The notes below the pieces were generated by a model. The model ran no database searches. It was not told the DNA's origin and saw nothing but the letters and a program-made list of their open reading frames with translations. The position numbers and the translations under genes were made by a program. Below, one piece after another: positions 18,909-28,288 of a stretch of 64,000 bases of DNA (the first letter of the stretch is position 1; every line of letters starts with the position of its first letter). The stretch comes from Thalassotalea_B piscium_A (GTDB lineage Bacteria; Pseudomonadota; Gammaproteobacteria; Enterobacterales; Alteromonadaceae), in assembly GCA_049347715.1 (NCBI GenBank), contig CP186339.1, positions 2,356,001-2,420,000 of the forward strand. The letters run 5' to 3'.

Positions 18909-19172
18909 TCAACTGTTTTTGCTCTCATTTACATTATTTTTATATTTTAAATAGATATAACGCCCTACCACAAAAGTCCCCAAACCTAACGAAAGAAAGA
19001 CGCCCAAATAAAAGAGGAAAGGATCATTAGTTGACGTAATTTCACGTTTACCAATAATTGTAGTAGAACCTCTTGAAAGAATAAAAAAACCAAAGAAAAA
19101 AAATACACTCGATAAGAATAATGTATTAAGAAAAAGCCAAGGCTCTTTTACTAATTTGTTACTACTATTCAT
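18909..19172 (-). CDS. Small two-helix membrane protein, unknown
   Basis: 87 residues with two hydrophobic helices (about 14-33 and 52-72). No strong ribosome-binding site and no family recognised. It lies between two other minus-strand genes. Confidence 0.5.
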   Translation of the reverse strand: MNSSNKLVKEPWLFLNTLFLSSVFFFFGFFILSRGSTTIIGKREITSTNDPFLFYLGVFLSLGLGTFVVGRYIYLKYKNNVNESKNS

Positions 19173-19274
19173 TTTTAAAGCTTAGCCTTAATATCGAGGG
19201 TTAACTTAAACCTCATAATCAGTTTATTAACTAAAACATAAACTAGTATAAATAACAATGATATAACTCTGCCC

Positions 19275-19976
19275 TCATGCTTGATTTATTACCTTCTTAG
19301 ACGTACTCGATTGAAAATAATAAATCACTAAAAACCAAATAACACAAGCGAACAGACCTAGCTTTTGTATGGCAGGTAACAAAGCAGACAACACATCAAA
19401 ATAATATAATACGGCATTAAAAAGAGGCAAGGCTATGCAACATACGCCAAAAACAACTAACCCTCTTAGTTTTAAAACATACAGGCTATGTAATAAAGTA
19501 AACACAGCAACAACATAAAAGGCTAAAGCTATATTAACCATAAGGTTATGCATAGGCGTTACAATCAAAAATGCATAAACCATTGAACCAATACCAGCAG
19601 TTTTAATAATACTTTGATGCAATAACGAGGCTGAATTTTTTGCAATGGTAACGAATACAAAACTCAGACTAAGGCAATAGAATAAAGCTGATGTGATGGC
19701 AAAAAACCTTGATGTATTTTCTGAGCCATTTAAAGCATAGGGTTGAAATAAAGATGAAATAGTATTACCTGACCAACTATATCCAATAGTCGAAGTATCC
19801 ATCATCGTACCTCCAGAATATTGGAGTGTAGCTAGAAAAAGTAAAAACAAAGAACAAGTAAGCCCCAAAAGTGGCAAGTGTTTCACAATATAAACTCCGA
19901 TAAATATGAGTCGTCTAAACCTAGAAAAGGAGTTAATCATAGTTAACTTAAAAAACGACAGATGTGCAAAAAACAA
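19275..19976 (-). CDS. Polytopic membrane protein, DUF998-like (tentative)
   Basis: 233 residues with six or seven membrane helices. The extracellular loop YSGGTMMDTSTIGYSWSGN and the layout resemble DUF998/Frag1-like proteins, none of which has a firm function. The start may be TTG 19976 (GAGA upstream) or the ATG at 19940, which has little upstream signal. Function unknown. Confidence 0.55.
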   Translation of the reverse strand: MFFAHLSFFKLTMINSFSRFRRLIFIGVYIVKHLPLLGLTCSLFLLFLATLQYSGGTMMDTSTIGYSWSGNTISSLFQPYALNGSENTSRFFAITSALFYCLSLSFVFVTIAKNSASLLHQSIIKTAGIGSMVYAFLIVTPMHNLMVNIALAFYVVAVFTLLHSLYVLKLRGLVVFGVCCIALPLFNAVLYYFDVLSALLPAIQKLGLFACVIWFLVIYYFQSSTSKKVINQA

Positions 19977-20237
19977 CTATTCTCTGCGCTGTTTTAACGA
20001 CTTATAGTTCGACCAAAGCACTTATTTAATCAATTTATATACTATTATTATAAGTGGAAAATACTTCTGTTGCTAAAACGAGTAAGAGCCTAAAACTAGT
20101 AATGTATCAGACCTTTAAATCAATATCGTAAATATTTCCCTATTTATCTACAATTGAAACAAACCGAGTGCAAGTTTGGGGGCTTTTTGCTATAACATAT
20201 CAAAATTTCTTAAATCAACACCTCGTTAGGATTAAAC

Positions 20238-21881
20238 ATGACTCACCGTCTACTTGTTGGGTTAATAATTGGAACACTTTCCATATTAACTTCAGCCTGC
20301 TCCACCACTATAAACAAAAAATCTGCAACCGACACACCAGTTGTTTCTTCTGCTACAACATATAACAAGTCTCAAGGTTTAGTGGTAGCAACTTGGAATA
20401 CAGAGCACTTGGCCTTCCCTATTACTGATGGATGCCGTCCCAGAACTGAAGCAGAAACCATCAAACTAAAACAATATGCTAAATCATTAAATGCCGACAT
20501 TGTAGCTTTACAAGAAGTTGCCTCTGCCGAGGCGGTTGAAATGCTATTCCCAAAAAGTGAATGGCAAATCATCATGTCAAAAAGAGCTGACAGCGAATCT
20601 TATGATTGCCGTAAAACGGGAGCAAAATCAACGCAACAAAAAGTAGCCTTTGCGGTACGTAAAAATATTGAAATTCTCAATACGCAAGCCTTTGAAGCAC
20701 TAGCATTACAACACCCAGGCTTACGCTATGGTTTAGAACTCACGGTTAAGTCACCATTGGGTACATTGACTTTACTTAATGTTCATATGAAAAGTGGCTG
20801 TTTTGTTGACAACTACTCACGAGCCGACTCTGATGCATGTAAAACCTACGCCCAACAAGCACCACTGTTAGATAAATGGGCTGAGCAAAAAGAACAAACT
20901 GGCATGCCGTATATTATTTTAGGTGACTTTAATCATAGATTATCTGCACCTTATAATCATTTAATACGTCAATTGTCTACTAATTCAAACAACAGCGTGA
21001 GCAGCCTTGAAAATTTAGGGGCTGACATCATTGGTTGCCACCCTTATTACCCAGCGCCAATTGACCATATATTAGCGGGTAACATGCCGAAAAAAGGTCT
21101 ACAAAAAACAGTAACAATGCATTATTTTGACGACATGTCTCCAAAGGCAATGTTAAGCGATCACTGTGCTTTATCTGTTGAGTTATCAAATATCACTTAC
21201 CCGTTATCCAATGCAGTAAAATGGCAAACAACCAGTAAAGAATACCGCTATTTAACCTCAGTTACCTACAAACGTGCATCTGACGTATTAGAAAATAACA
21301 CCTTACCTAATACACCTTGGGCTGTAGTAATGGATGTAGATGAAACCGTATTAGATAACAGTCAATATCAAGTAAACATTGAAAAAAATGGTGTAGGTTA
21401 CTCTCCAAAAACGTGGAGTGATTGGGTTGCCTCAGAAAAAGCAACGCTAGTACCGGGAGTTAAAGGGTTTATTCAAACCGTTTTCAAACAAGGTGGAAAG
21501 CTGGTGTTGATCACAAATCGCAATAGAGAGCAAGACCATCATACGTGGAATAATCTTCGCGCATTAGGTATTCCAGTTTCTACAGATAATACTTGTGTAA
21601 TAGGTAGAGAAACTGAAGATAAAGCGGCAATTGATGGTGATAAAATCATTAACGACAAAGACTTAAGACGCCTAAAAGTACAAAACGGCACTGCTAGTTG
21701 CTACACACCTAACAGTTCAAGAGCATCATTGTTCCCAGAGCTAACAATCATTATGCAAGTGGGTGACAACATACAAGACTTCTCAGGGGTAACGCAGGAA
21801 GAAGCCGATGTGAAAGCACTGCTACCACGCGCTAAAAGTGAACTCATCTTACTACCAAACCCAATGTACGGGTCTTGGTAA
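20238..21881 (+). CDS. Lipoprotein fusing an EEP nuclease-type domain to a HAD acid phosphatase
   Basis: 547 residues with lipobox LTSAC (Cys21), so membrane-anchored outside the cytoplasm. Residues about 45-320 are an endonuclease/exonuclease/phosphatase domain: WNTEH (53-57), LQE (91-93), GDFNHR (229-234) and SDH (307-309) cover the metal and catalytic positions. Residues about 335-547 are a class B/C-type acid phosphatase of the HAD superfamily with DVDET (366-370) as the nucleophile motif, ITNRNR as motif II and GDNIQDF as motif IV, as in lipoprotein e(P4). It could cut extracellular nucleic acid or phosphodiesters and then strip the phosphate. Ribosome-binding site AGGATT. Followed by a terminator, then a TonB receptor and PhoD. 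Confidence 0.88.
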   Translation: MTHRLLVGLIIGTLSILTSACSTTINKKSATDTPVVSSATTYNKSQGLVVATWNTEHLAFPITDGCRPRTEAETIKLKQYAKSLNADIVALQEVASAEAVEMLFPKSEWQIIMSKRADSESYDCRKTGAKSTQQKVAFAVRKNIEILNTQAFEALALQHPGLRYGLELTVKSPLGTLTLLNVHMKSGCFVDNYSRADSDACKTYAQQAPLLDKWAEQKEQTGMPYIILGDFNHRLSAPYNHLIRQLSTNSNNSVSSLENLGADIIGCHPYYPAPIDHILAGNMPKKGLQKTVTMHYFDDMSPKAMLSDHCALSVELSNITYPLSNAVKWQTTSKEYRYLTSVTYKRASDVLENNTLPNTPWAVVMDVDETVLDNSQYQVNIEKNGVGYSPKTWSDWVASEKATLVPGVKGFIQTVFKQGGKLVLITNRNREQDHHTWNNLRALGIPVSTDNTCVIGRETEDKAAIDGDKIINDKDLRRLKVQNGTASCYTPNSSRASLFPELTIIMQVGDNIQDFSGVTQEEADVKALLPRAKSELILLPNPMYGSW

Positions 21882-21955
21882 TTTACGCCTAGCAAACCGC
21901 TTGAAATGGATAATCTTCTTTCAAGCTTCTAGGTAAAGCTTAAACGATAAGCATG

Positions 21956-21985
21956 AACTGCCCACAAAAAGTGGGCAGTTTACTT
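21956..21985 (+). terminator. Terminator after the EEP-HAD lipoprotein gene
   Basis: A 10-bp perfect stem (AACTGCCCAC 21956-21965 with GTGGGCAGTT 21971-21980) and a 5-A loop. The T tail is short, so termination may be partial. The rest of the 406-bp gap up to 22288 is AT-rich promoter DNA with no other feature seen. Confidence 0.7.
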
Positions 21986-22287
21986 TATGAGCATGCTATT
22001 CCTTACTATTTCTTTACTGCTTATTGACATGATCAACTTCAATCGCCTTAATTGTATAACATTACCAATATCTACAAGCTTAACTAAAAAAAATGAGCGT
22101 TTTTTACTTAGTCAGCCAATAAAGAAAAAACACACAATTCTCACTAACCTTTCCTAACGTATTAAAAACACCATTTAACAAAATTGAAATATATCTTAAT
22201 AAACTCGTAATTTTTTAGACGTAAAAAATTCGCATAACTTAGTTACTCTGCTTTCGACTTAAAAACCTACTTAAACCGGAACTAAAA

Positions 22288-24657
22288 ATGACAAGTAAAG
22301 TTATGTCTCAACCTCTATTTAAACTAACAAAGCTTTCTTTAGCTATGTTATGCGTTACATCAGCAAACAGTTATGCAGTTCAAGAAGTTGAAAAAGAAAC
22401 AGAAAAAGCTTTGGAAGAAGTTGTAGTTGTTGCACAAAAACGTGCTCAATCAATCCAAGATGTGCCTGTAACCATAAGTGCTTACGATGGTGACTTTTTA
22501 GAAAGCGTTGGTATTGGTGAATTAGATGCATTATCTGACATCACCCCTGGACTTGTTATTCAAGAGCAAAGCCCAAATAATCCCGGATTTGTTATTCGCG
22601 GTATTACTTCAGATAGTGGCTCATCTCAATCTTCATCTCGTGTATCTGTTTATTATAACGGTGTAGACGTTTCTCGTTCTCGTGGTTCATACTTTGAACT
22701 ATTTGATATTGAAGGCATTGAAGTTGTAAAAGGCCCACAAGCAACATTATTTGGTACAGCAGCGTCTGTAGGAGCCATCAGTGTTGCAACGCGTAAACCT
22801 GAACAAAGCTTTTCAGCACAAATTAAAGCGTCGGTTGGTAATTATTCAGCGAAGAATTTAAGCGGTTTTGTTACTGGCGGTAGTGATCTAGTTCAAGGTC
22901 GTTTTGCTTTCACTTCCCGTACTCGTGATGGTTTTATTGAAAACATCGCAGGTGACGACAACTCACAAAGCGCTGGCGGATTTATCCAAGAAGACATGCA
23001 TGCGCTTGATCATGTGTCTTACCGTCCATCATTACGCATTACACCTAATAATGACTTAACCATTGATCTTGTATACACACACGAAGAAAATGATGACTCT
23101 GGTACATCATTTAAAAACGGTTTATACGCGCCAACAGGCGGTGACACTAGCCCATATAGTTTTGTAGAAATGTCTGGTTCTCCGTATTCTAAAGAAGTAT
23201 TTGGTAAAAAAGACTTAGGCGTAGAACGAACTGTTGACGACATAAACTTAACGGTTAACTGGGACGTAAATGAAAACTTAACCATTACGTCAATTACTGC
23301 ACAACGCAGCTTTGATTCTTTAGAAGTATTTGACGCTGACGGAACACAAGCTTGGTTTTTAGAATTTGCGGAAGAAGCTGAAGGCGACCAGTTCAGTCAA
23401 GAGTTACGTGCAGTTTATGCACAAGGTGACTTCACAACTATTTTTGGTGCTAGCTACTTTGATGAAGACGGCAGCCAAGCAGTACCATTTAGCACAGAAG
23501 AGTCAGTATTCTTAAACTGCTTAGGTTTCCTAAACAGTGGTCTACCATGTATGAATATTGACGGCAGTGTAAACGTAATAACGCCGTATTTAACTAATGG
23601 CGCTGCAACTGAACTTCCTTACTCACTTGAATTTACTAACTACGGTGAAAACACAGCATATTCAGCCTTTGCTGATGTAAGCTATAAAGCGACTGACACA
23701 TTAGAATTAACCGCTGGATTACGTTATGTAAAAGAAGAAAAACGCAGTGGCTATAAATCAGATGCACCAAACAGTATATTAACAGGCGCGTCATTATTCA
23801 CGGTTGATACTGCGGGTGAAACGTTCTACGCAGAAGCTGATTACGACGACTGGCTACCACGCTTTAACGCGCTTTATGAAATTAATTCTGCAACCAATAT
23901 GTATGCAACTATTTCAAAAGGTCGACGTTCTGAAGTATTAGAAGTTAGCTCAGCTGCCAACACTCAAGGTGAGCCGGCTATTTCTGTTACAGAAATACCT
24001 TCTGAAGTTATCTGGAACTACGAAACGGGTATTAAAGGTAAAGCATTACAAAACCGCTTAGATTACTCTGTTGCCGTGTTTTATCAGAACTACTCTAACT
24101 TTCAAGTTAGTTTACAAGATGAAGACGGTGTGGCTTATTCAGCAGATGCTGGCTCTGCTACCAACATAGGTTTTGAAGCAGAAGTGAGAGCGCTGCTTAA
24201 CGATGAGTTTGAAGTATTTGCTAACACCGCTTATCTTGATGCTGAAATTGATGATGACAGCAACAATGGTGACTTAGCGGGTAATACCTTTAGATTACAA
24301 CCTGAGTGGACATTTAGTACAGGGTTATTTTACGGCACTGAAATATCAAGCTCGTTAAATTTAACCAGTTCAATTATTTACAGCTACCGTACCGAGGTGT
24401 TTTTTGAGCCTGCAAACGCACCCATCTCTGGTTTAGAGATTAGCCAAGAAGCATTTGGTTTAATGAGTGCTCGTGTTGGTATTGCAAGTAATTCAAACTG
24501 GTCGGTAAGCATATATGCTAACAACCTACTTGATGAAGAATACTTAGTTGATGCAGGTAACACAGGTGGTGGTTTTGGTAACCCTACTTTTGTAGCAGGC
24601 GCACCACGTATGGTTGGCATTGAGTTTACTATGAACTTTGGTAGTACTGGTTTATAA
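22288..24657 (+). CDS. TonB-dependent outer-membrane receptor
   Basis: 789 residues. Signal peptide to about residue 30, then a TonB-box-like EEVVVVAQKR and a plug domain with SIQDVPVTISAYDG, FVIRGIT, IEVVKGPQATLFGT and VGAISVATRKP. The barrel ends VGIEFTMNFGSTGL, lacking the usual terminal Phe by a few residues. Ribosome-binding site GGAA. It lies between two secreted phosphohydrolase genes (EEP-HAD lipoprotein and PhoD), suggesting uptake of a phosphorylated or nucleotide-like compound or of its product. Ligand unknown. Confidence 0.9.
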   Translation: MTSKVMSQPLFKLTKLSLAMLCVTSANSYAVQEVEKETEKALEEVVVVAQKRAQSIQDVPVTISAYDGDFLESVGIGELDALSDITPGLVIQEQSPNNPGFVIRGITSDSGSSQSSSRVSVYYNGVDVSRSRGSYFELFDIEGIEVVKGPQATLFGTAASVGAISVATRKPEQSFSAQIKASVGNYSAKNLSGFVTGGSDLVQGRFAFTSRTRDGFIENIAGDDNSQSAGGFIQEDMHALDHVSYRPSLRITPNNDLTIDLVYTHEENDDSGTSFKNGLYAPTGGDTSPYSFVEMSGSPYSKEVFGKKDLGVERTVDDINLTVNWDVNENLTITSITAQRSFDSLEVFDADGTQAWFLEFAEEAEGDQFSQELRAVYAQGDFTTIFGASYFDEDGSQAVPFSTEESVFLNCLGFLNSGLPCMNIDGSVNVITPYLTNGAATELPYSLEFTNYGENTAYSAFADVSYKATDTLELTAGLRYVKEEKRSGYKSDAPNSILTGASLFTVDTAGETFYAEADYDDWLPRFNALYEINSATNMYATISKGRRSEVLEVSSAANTQGEPAISVTEIPSEVIWNYETGIKGKALQNRLDYSVAVFYQNYSNFQVSLQDEDGVAYSADAGSATNIGFEAEVRALLNDEFEVFANTAYLDAEIDDDSNNGDLAGNTFRLQPEWTFSTGLFYGTEISSSLNLTSSIIYSYRTEVFFEPANAPISGLEISQEAFGLMSARVGIASNSNWSVSIYANNLLDEEYLVDAGNTGGGFGNPTFVAGAPRMVGIEFTMNFGSTGL

Positions 24658-24699
24658 AAAGCCCTTAACTTATCACTGACAATTACTACTATTAAAATT

Positions 24700-24726
24700 A
24701 AGCCACTTTTATAGTGGCTTTTTTAT
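24700..24726 (+). terminator. Terminator after the TonB receptor gene
   Basis: Stem AAGCCACT / AGTGGCTT (24700-24707, 24713-24720) with a T-rich tail directly after it. A canonical intrinsic terminator. Confidence 0.85.
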
Positions 24727-24926
24727 TGTCTGCCGTTTGAGTTATAACGCCCTGTTGGCTGCGTAGAACTTCCCTAGGGCTAGCTTAGTTATGTCTAGTT
24801 TATTAGCTTCTAACTTCCTACTTTGTTACGTCAATCTCTCTTAAAACCAAAAAGCGGTTACGCTGATTTAATTACAAAATCAACGTAACCGCCCTATTTT
24901 ATTCTATGAATAAGAGGTATTTATAC

Positions 24927-26633
24927 TTAACCTTTATATATTCTTTGTGCGGAGTTAACCATGTTGTACTCTGGCGACATAATATTATCTACATAACGCC
25001 AGTCAGCTTTTACTTCGTTGTTGGTTAATGTCACTAACATATAACCACGCTGTGATAAGTCACAATATTCTAGGTCATTTATCAATAATGATAAGGCTTT
25101 AGCCATTTCCTGAGCTTGTGATAAATTCAGTTTAAAATACCATTCCATACCTGGCGATGTTACTCCAGGCGTTGCAAACTCAACACCTACGGCATTTCCT
25201 TTTGCATCTTTTAATTTACCGTACCACGCGTTGTGTGTATCACCTGCTACTACAACCAATTTCTTATTTAATGCTGATACATTTTTGTACAAGGTTTCGC
25301 GCTCAGCTGGATAACCATCCCAGGCATCTAAATTATATGGCATTAAGTTATTAACCCGCGCCAGTTGTTCGGCTGTTACCGTTTTGTTATTTAACACATC
25401 TTGTTTTATTGCACCTAGCTCTGCCAATACCGCAGGAACATTATTACGATCGGCTTGAGTAAACATTTCCGCTGGCATCAACATTTTGGTCATTAACACT
25501 TGCTGACCTAGCACTTGCCATTTTGCCTTTGATTGACCAATAGCAGACGTTAACCAGTTTAATTGCGCTTTACCAAGTAACTGTCTGCTTGGATCGTTAA
25601 GGTCTTTAGCAAATTTAGCCACATCCATTTGTTTAGTGTTCGCATCCATGTAGTTTTTATATTCAAGTTGTTTGTCTCTTGCGATTACTCGAGTATCTAA
25701 CATATGTAAGCTGAGTAAATTACCAAAGTCGAAAGTACGGTAAATTTGTGGATTTTGCTCGCCCATTGGTGGACGAATAGGTAGCCATTCATAATAGGCC
25801 TGTATTGCAGCGGCACGACGTTTAAAAAAGTCACCTTCATCTTTATTATGGTTTTCTGCGCCACTTTTATAAGTGTCGTTACTCACTTCATGATCATCCC
25901 AAACCGCGATAAATGGCGCTGCGGCATGCAGGGCTTGTAAACCTTTGTCAGTTTTATATATGGCATAGCGTTTACGGTAATCACTTAAGGTAATAATTTC
26001 GTCACTGTTGTCAGCGGCTAATTGTCTTCCTATTTTCTCGGCATTTTCAGTGGCATAACCACCCATTGGATATTCATAGATATAATCCCCTAAGTGCAAA
26101 ACCACATCGAGATCTTCTTGTTTTGCAGCATCTGAATACGCATTAAAATAACCCGCTGGATAGTTTGAACAAGACACAACTACCATTTTAATTTGCTCAA
26201 CATTATCAATGGGTAATGTTTTTGCGCGCCCTACTGGACTAAACAGATCCAAACCAACAAAACGATAAAAATACTCTGTGTTAGCTTGTAAATCCTGTAC
26301 GTCTATTTTAATAGTGTAATCACGACTTTTATCGGTTTTTTCAGTTCCATTTCTAATAATGTTTTTAAACTCAGCATCACTAGCAAGTTCCCACGCAACG
26401 GTTGCGCTAGCTTGCTGGGTATCTTGTAAAGTAGAGACGCGAGTCCAAATAATAAGTGCATCGCTTAACGGGTCGCCACTGGCAACTCCGTGCTTAAATT
26501 CAACATTACTTAACGATTTTTTTGGTAATGTGGCACAACCAGTTAATGAAGTAGATACGGCTAATGCAAACATACTTCCGGCAGATACCCCTGCGGTTAG
26601 TTTTAAAAATTCTCGACGGGCGGTAATTGGCAT
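24927..26633 (-). CDS. phoD: PhoD-type alkaline phosphatase/phosphodiesterase
   Basis: 568 residues. The N-terminus carries an RR motif (TARREFLKLTAG) and a lipobox LTGC (Cys33), so a Tat-exported lipoprotein is likely. A PhoD N-terminal domain (GVASGDPLSDALIIWTRV) leads into the metallophosphatase core: HLGDYIYEYP, WDDHEVSNDTY and AGDTHNAWYG carry the metal-binding residues. PhoD enzymes use Fe/Ca and release phosphate from mono- and diesters. Convergent with the TonB receptor gene. No clear Shine-Dalgarno. A single PHO half-site-like TGTCAT lies upstream, too weak to call a Pho box. Confidence 0.92.
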   Translation of the reverse strand: MPITARREFLKLTAGVSAGSMFALAVSTSLTGCATLPKKSLSNVEFKHGVASGDPLSDALIIWTRVSTLQDTQQASATVAWELASDAEFKNIIRNGTEKTDKSRDYTIKIDVQDLQANTEYFYRFVGLDLFSPVGRAKTLPIDNVEQIKMVVVSCSNYPAGYFNAYSDAAKQEDLDVVLHLGDYIYEYPMGGYATENAEKIGRQLAADNSDEIITLSDYRKRYAIYKTDKGLQALHAAAPFIAVWDDHEVSNDTYKSGAENHNKDEGDFFKRRAAAIQAYYEWLPIRPPMGEQNPQIYRTFDFGNLLSLHMLDTRVIARDKQLEYKNYMDANTKQMDVAKFAKDLNDPSRQLLGKAQLNWLTSAIGQSKAKWQVLGQQVLMTKMLMPAEMFTQADRNNVPAVLAELGAIKQDVLNNKTVTAEQLARVNNLMPYNLDAWDGYPAERETLYKNVSALNKKLVVVAGDTHNAWYGKLKDAKGNAVGVEFATPGVTSPGMEWYFKLNLSQAQEMAKALSLLINDLEYCDLSQRGYMLVTLTNNEVKADWRYVDNIMSPEYNMVNSAQRIYKG

Positions 26634-26774
26634 AATTTACTTATATAAGCGTTTAAACAGTAACATCAGCTTATGGTTTAAATATTTCATTTTTATAAAT
26701 AGAAAAAGAAACTCTCATGACAATTACGAATATGCCCGTTTGGAATCACTAAAACAGCAATGTAGTTAGAGTCA

Positions 26775-26801
26775 TAAAAAAAGCCAATAAACATAAGGCT
26801 T
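26775..26801 (-). terminator. Terminator at the distal end of the integron array
   Basis: Short stem AAGCC / GGCTT (26781-26785, 26797-26801) with an A run on the plus strand at 26775-26782, that is a T run on the minus strand. It lies about 40 bp downstream of the last cassette gene and appears to close the array transcript. Confidence 0.5.
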
Positions 26802-26839
26802 ATCGACTTTTACATTGTATTTACGTAGTTAAATACTTG

Positions 26840-27256
26840 TTAGACTTTTTTTAGCCTTTGTTTTGACAAATACCATACACATAACCCCAATAAAACGTAT
26901 TTAGGCAGTGTTGATGCTAAATAAAAAACAACCTCAGAATTAGGAAAAGTTATTATATAGGAATAAAGATGTAGAAAATAAAACGGTAATACTAAATATA
27001 CATATGCAAGAGGATTATCGTTAGCCTTTAATAGTTTGCTAAGTTGAACTAACAGTATGTAAAAAATAACTAAAGGAACACCTAGTGTTATTAAATCTAT
27101 AAGTGCAAAAGCCAAACTTGGTATTGATTTGGCTAACGGTTCTAAAATATTAGCCGGAATAGCTATCGCAACGCCATAGCCAATTATAGTTATCGAAAAA
27201 TAGACAAAAATCAAACCTAATACAACTAAAAAAATATAATTTTTTACTCTATCCAT
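26840..27256 (-). CDS. Cassette 11: four-helix membrane protein, unknown
   Basis: 138 residues from ATG 27256, which has GGAG 8 bp upstream; a frame continues to 27283 without support. Four hydrophobic helices and a basic C-terminus (KQRLKKV). The stop codon lies in TTGTTAGAC, an attC-type R'' end, but the rest of a downstream attC is not recognisable. No family known to me. Confidence 0.6.
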   Translation of the reverse strand: MDRVKNYIFLVVLGLIFVYFSITIIGYGVAIAIPANILEPLAKSIPSLAFALIDLITLGVPLVIFYILLVQLSKLLKANDNPLAYVYLVLPFYFLHLYSYIITFPNSEVVFYLASTLPKYVLLGLCVWYLSKQRLKKV

Positions 27257-27278
27257 AAGTGATACTCCATTGAAAGCA

Positions 27279-27369
27279 AACACCCGATTAACAGGCTAAA
27301 AATTGTGGATTAAACCTGAAATAAGCGAATAGCCCGCTATTTTAGTCCTGGCTGAATTTATTGTTATGT
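27279..27369 (-). repeat. Degenerate attC site
   Basis: Between cassettes 10 and 11. The plus-strand ends are AACACCC and GTTATGT, with inner arms GGCTAAAAAT and ATTTTAGTCC only partly complementary. The core GTGTTTG departs from the consensus GTTRRRY, so its activity is doubtful. Confidence 0.5.
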
Positions 27370-27385
27370 GTACATGAAACCACAA

Positions 27386-27550
27386 CTAAGCATGCTCAGC
27401 TTCAGGCTTTGATAAGAAAATAAATGGAATAGCAAAAGGACCGAATACTGCGCCCATAAATGCCCAAAAATAAGATTGAGCCTTGCGTGATTTTGCAATG
27501 TAATAACACACAGAAACACTAAGAATATTTAACACTAAGAATATAAACAT
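27386..27550 (-). CDS. Cassette 10: 54-residue small membrane protein
   Basis: A short frame with an AAAGGAAA ribosome-binding site: MFIFLVLNILSVSVCYYIAK then ...YFWAFMGAVFGPFAIPF... ending PEAEHA. Two hydrophobic segments joined by a short basic loop (SRKAQ). It lies between two attC-like sites in the same orientation as all other cassette genes, which supports it being a real gene. Small hydrophobic proteins of this plan are common in integron cassettes; function unknown. Confidence 0.65.
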   Translation of the reverse strand: MFIFLVLNILSVSVCYYIAKSRKAQSYFWAFMGAVFGPFAIPFIFLSKPEAEHA

Positions 27551-27613
27551 ATCTATTTCCTTTAGATTGAATTATAACCACTTTAGCCTGTTTTTTCCAC
27601 AAACTAAAGTACA

Positions 27614-27678
27614 AATAACGCCCATGTGCATAGCTAGTACGGCGCCGACAGGCGCTAACTGCCACAGTTTGTTATGTG
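27614..27678 (-). repeat. Short attC site
   Basis: About 65 bp between cassettes 9 and 10. Plus-strand ends are AATAACGCCC and GTTATGT; the arms TGTGCA and TGCCACA pair with one extra base, the bulge pattern usual for attC. The centre holds GGCGCCGACAGGCGC. It belongs to neither of the three main attC families in the array. Confidence 0.6.
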
Positions 27679-27686
27679 ATAGCTGC

Positions 27687-28124
27687 TCACTCTGGCAGCC
27701 CCTCGAATTCTGGCACGTCCCCTAACCCCTTGTCCCAAAAAGCTTTGCTAGATGTAAAGATGTGAGCTGTTGGCGAGATTGATACTTCCGTGTCCAAACA
27801 CCCCGCGGGAATAACTAGAAGACCTGTGTCATGAGTGCTTGGCAATGCTGAACCACAAACCTTACAAAAACTTTTTTTGTGGCGAGTACCTGCAACCGTG
27901 AAGGTAGTCACAGAATCGGAACCCGCCAACCAAGTCAACTTAGCTGACTTCGAAAATAAGTTGGCCGCATGAGCAGACCCGGTATCCTTTTGACAATACT
28001 TACAATGACACAGGTAAAAGCCATCGAAATTTCCTTGCACTTCAAATTTTGCATTGCCACACAGACAAGAACCAAAATAATGAGTCATCAAGTTTCCACT
28101 ATGTTGTTGGCTATACTTAGGCAT
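27687..28124 (-). CDS. Cassette 9: GFA/CENP-V-fold zinc protein
   Basis: 145 residues. GSCLCGNAKFEV, the CHCKYCQK zinc pair and FCKVCGSALPS are the signature of the glutathione-dependent formaldehyde-activating family (PF04828, Mss4-like fold). Ribosome-binding site GAGGAGG. The family binds zinc through these cysteines; most members have no proven activity. GFA proteins are frequent integron cassette cargo. Confidence 0.88.
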   Translation of the reverse strand: MPKYSQQHSGNLMTHYFGSCLCGNAKFEVQGNFDGFYLCHCKYCQKDTGSAHAANLFSKSAKLTWLAGSDSVTTFTVAGTRHKKSFCKVCGSALPSTHDTGLLVIPAGCLDTEVSISPTAHIFTSSKAFWDKGLGDVPEFEGLPE

Positions 28125-28139
28125 TTTAGCCTCCTCAAT

Positions 28140-28208
28140 GTGATGAAGATGTGTCCACTAAAACGGGGGAGCTACACTTCAGCGTCCGTTTAAGTAACTT
28201 GTTATACG
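28140..28208 (-). repeat. Possible degenerate attC remnant
   Basis: GTCCGTTTAAGTAACTTGTTATAC at its right end (28184-28207) matches the R'' arm of neighbouring attC sites, but the left arm only offers AAAACGGGGG and no GCGTTA core. It may be a decayed attC between cassettes 8 and 9. Confidence 0.35.
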
Positions 28209-28288
28209 GCGGTTATTCCATTACACCTTTTGCCTGCACAAAAAATAACTATGTTAACTCAAAAATGAATATATATGAGTGATAAGGT

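Noticed and set aside
26715..26740. Possible Pho box upstream of phoD
   Set aside because: Only one TGTCAT-like half-site; the 11-bp direct repeat of a true Pho box is missing. Phosphate control remains likely but unseen.
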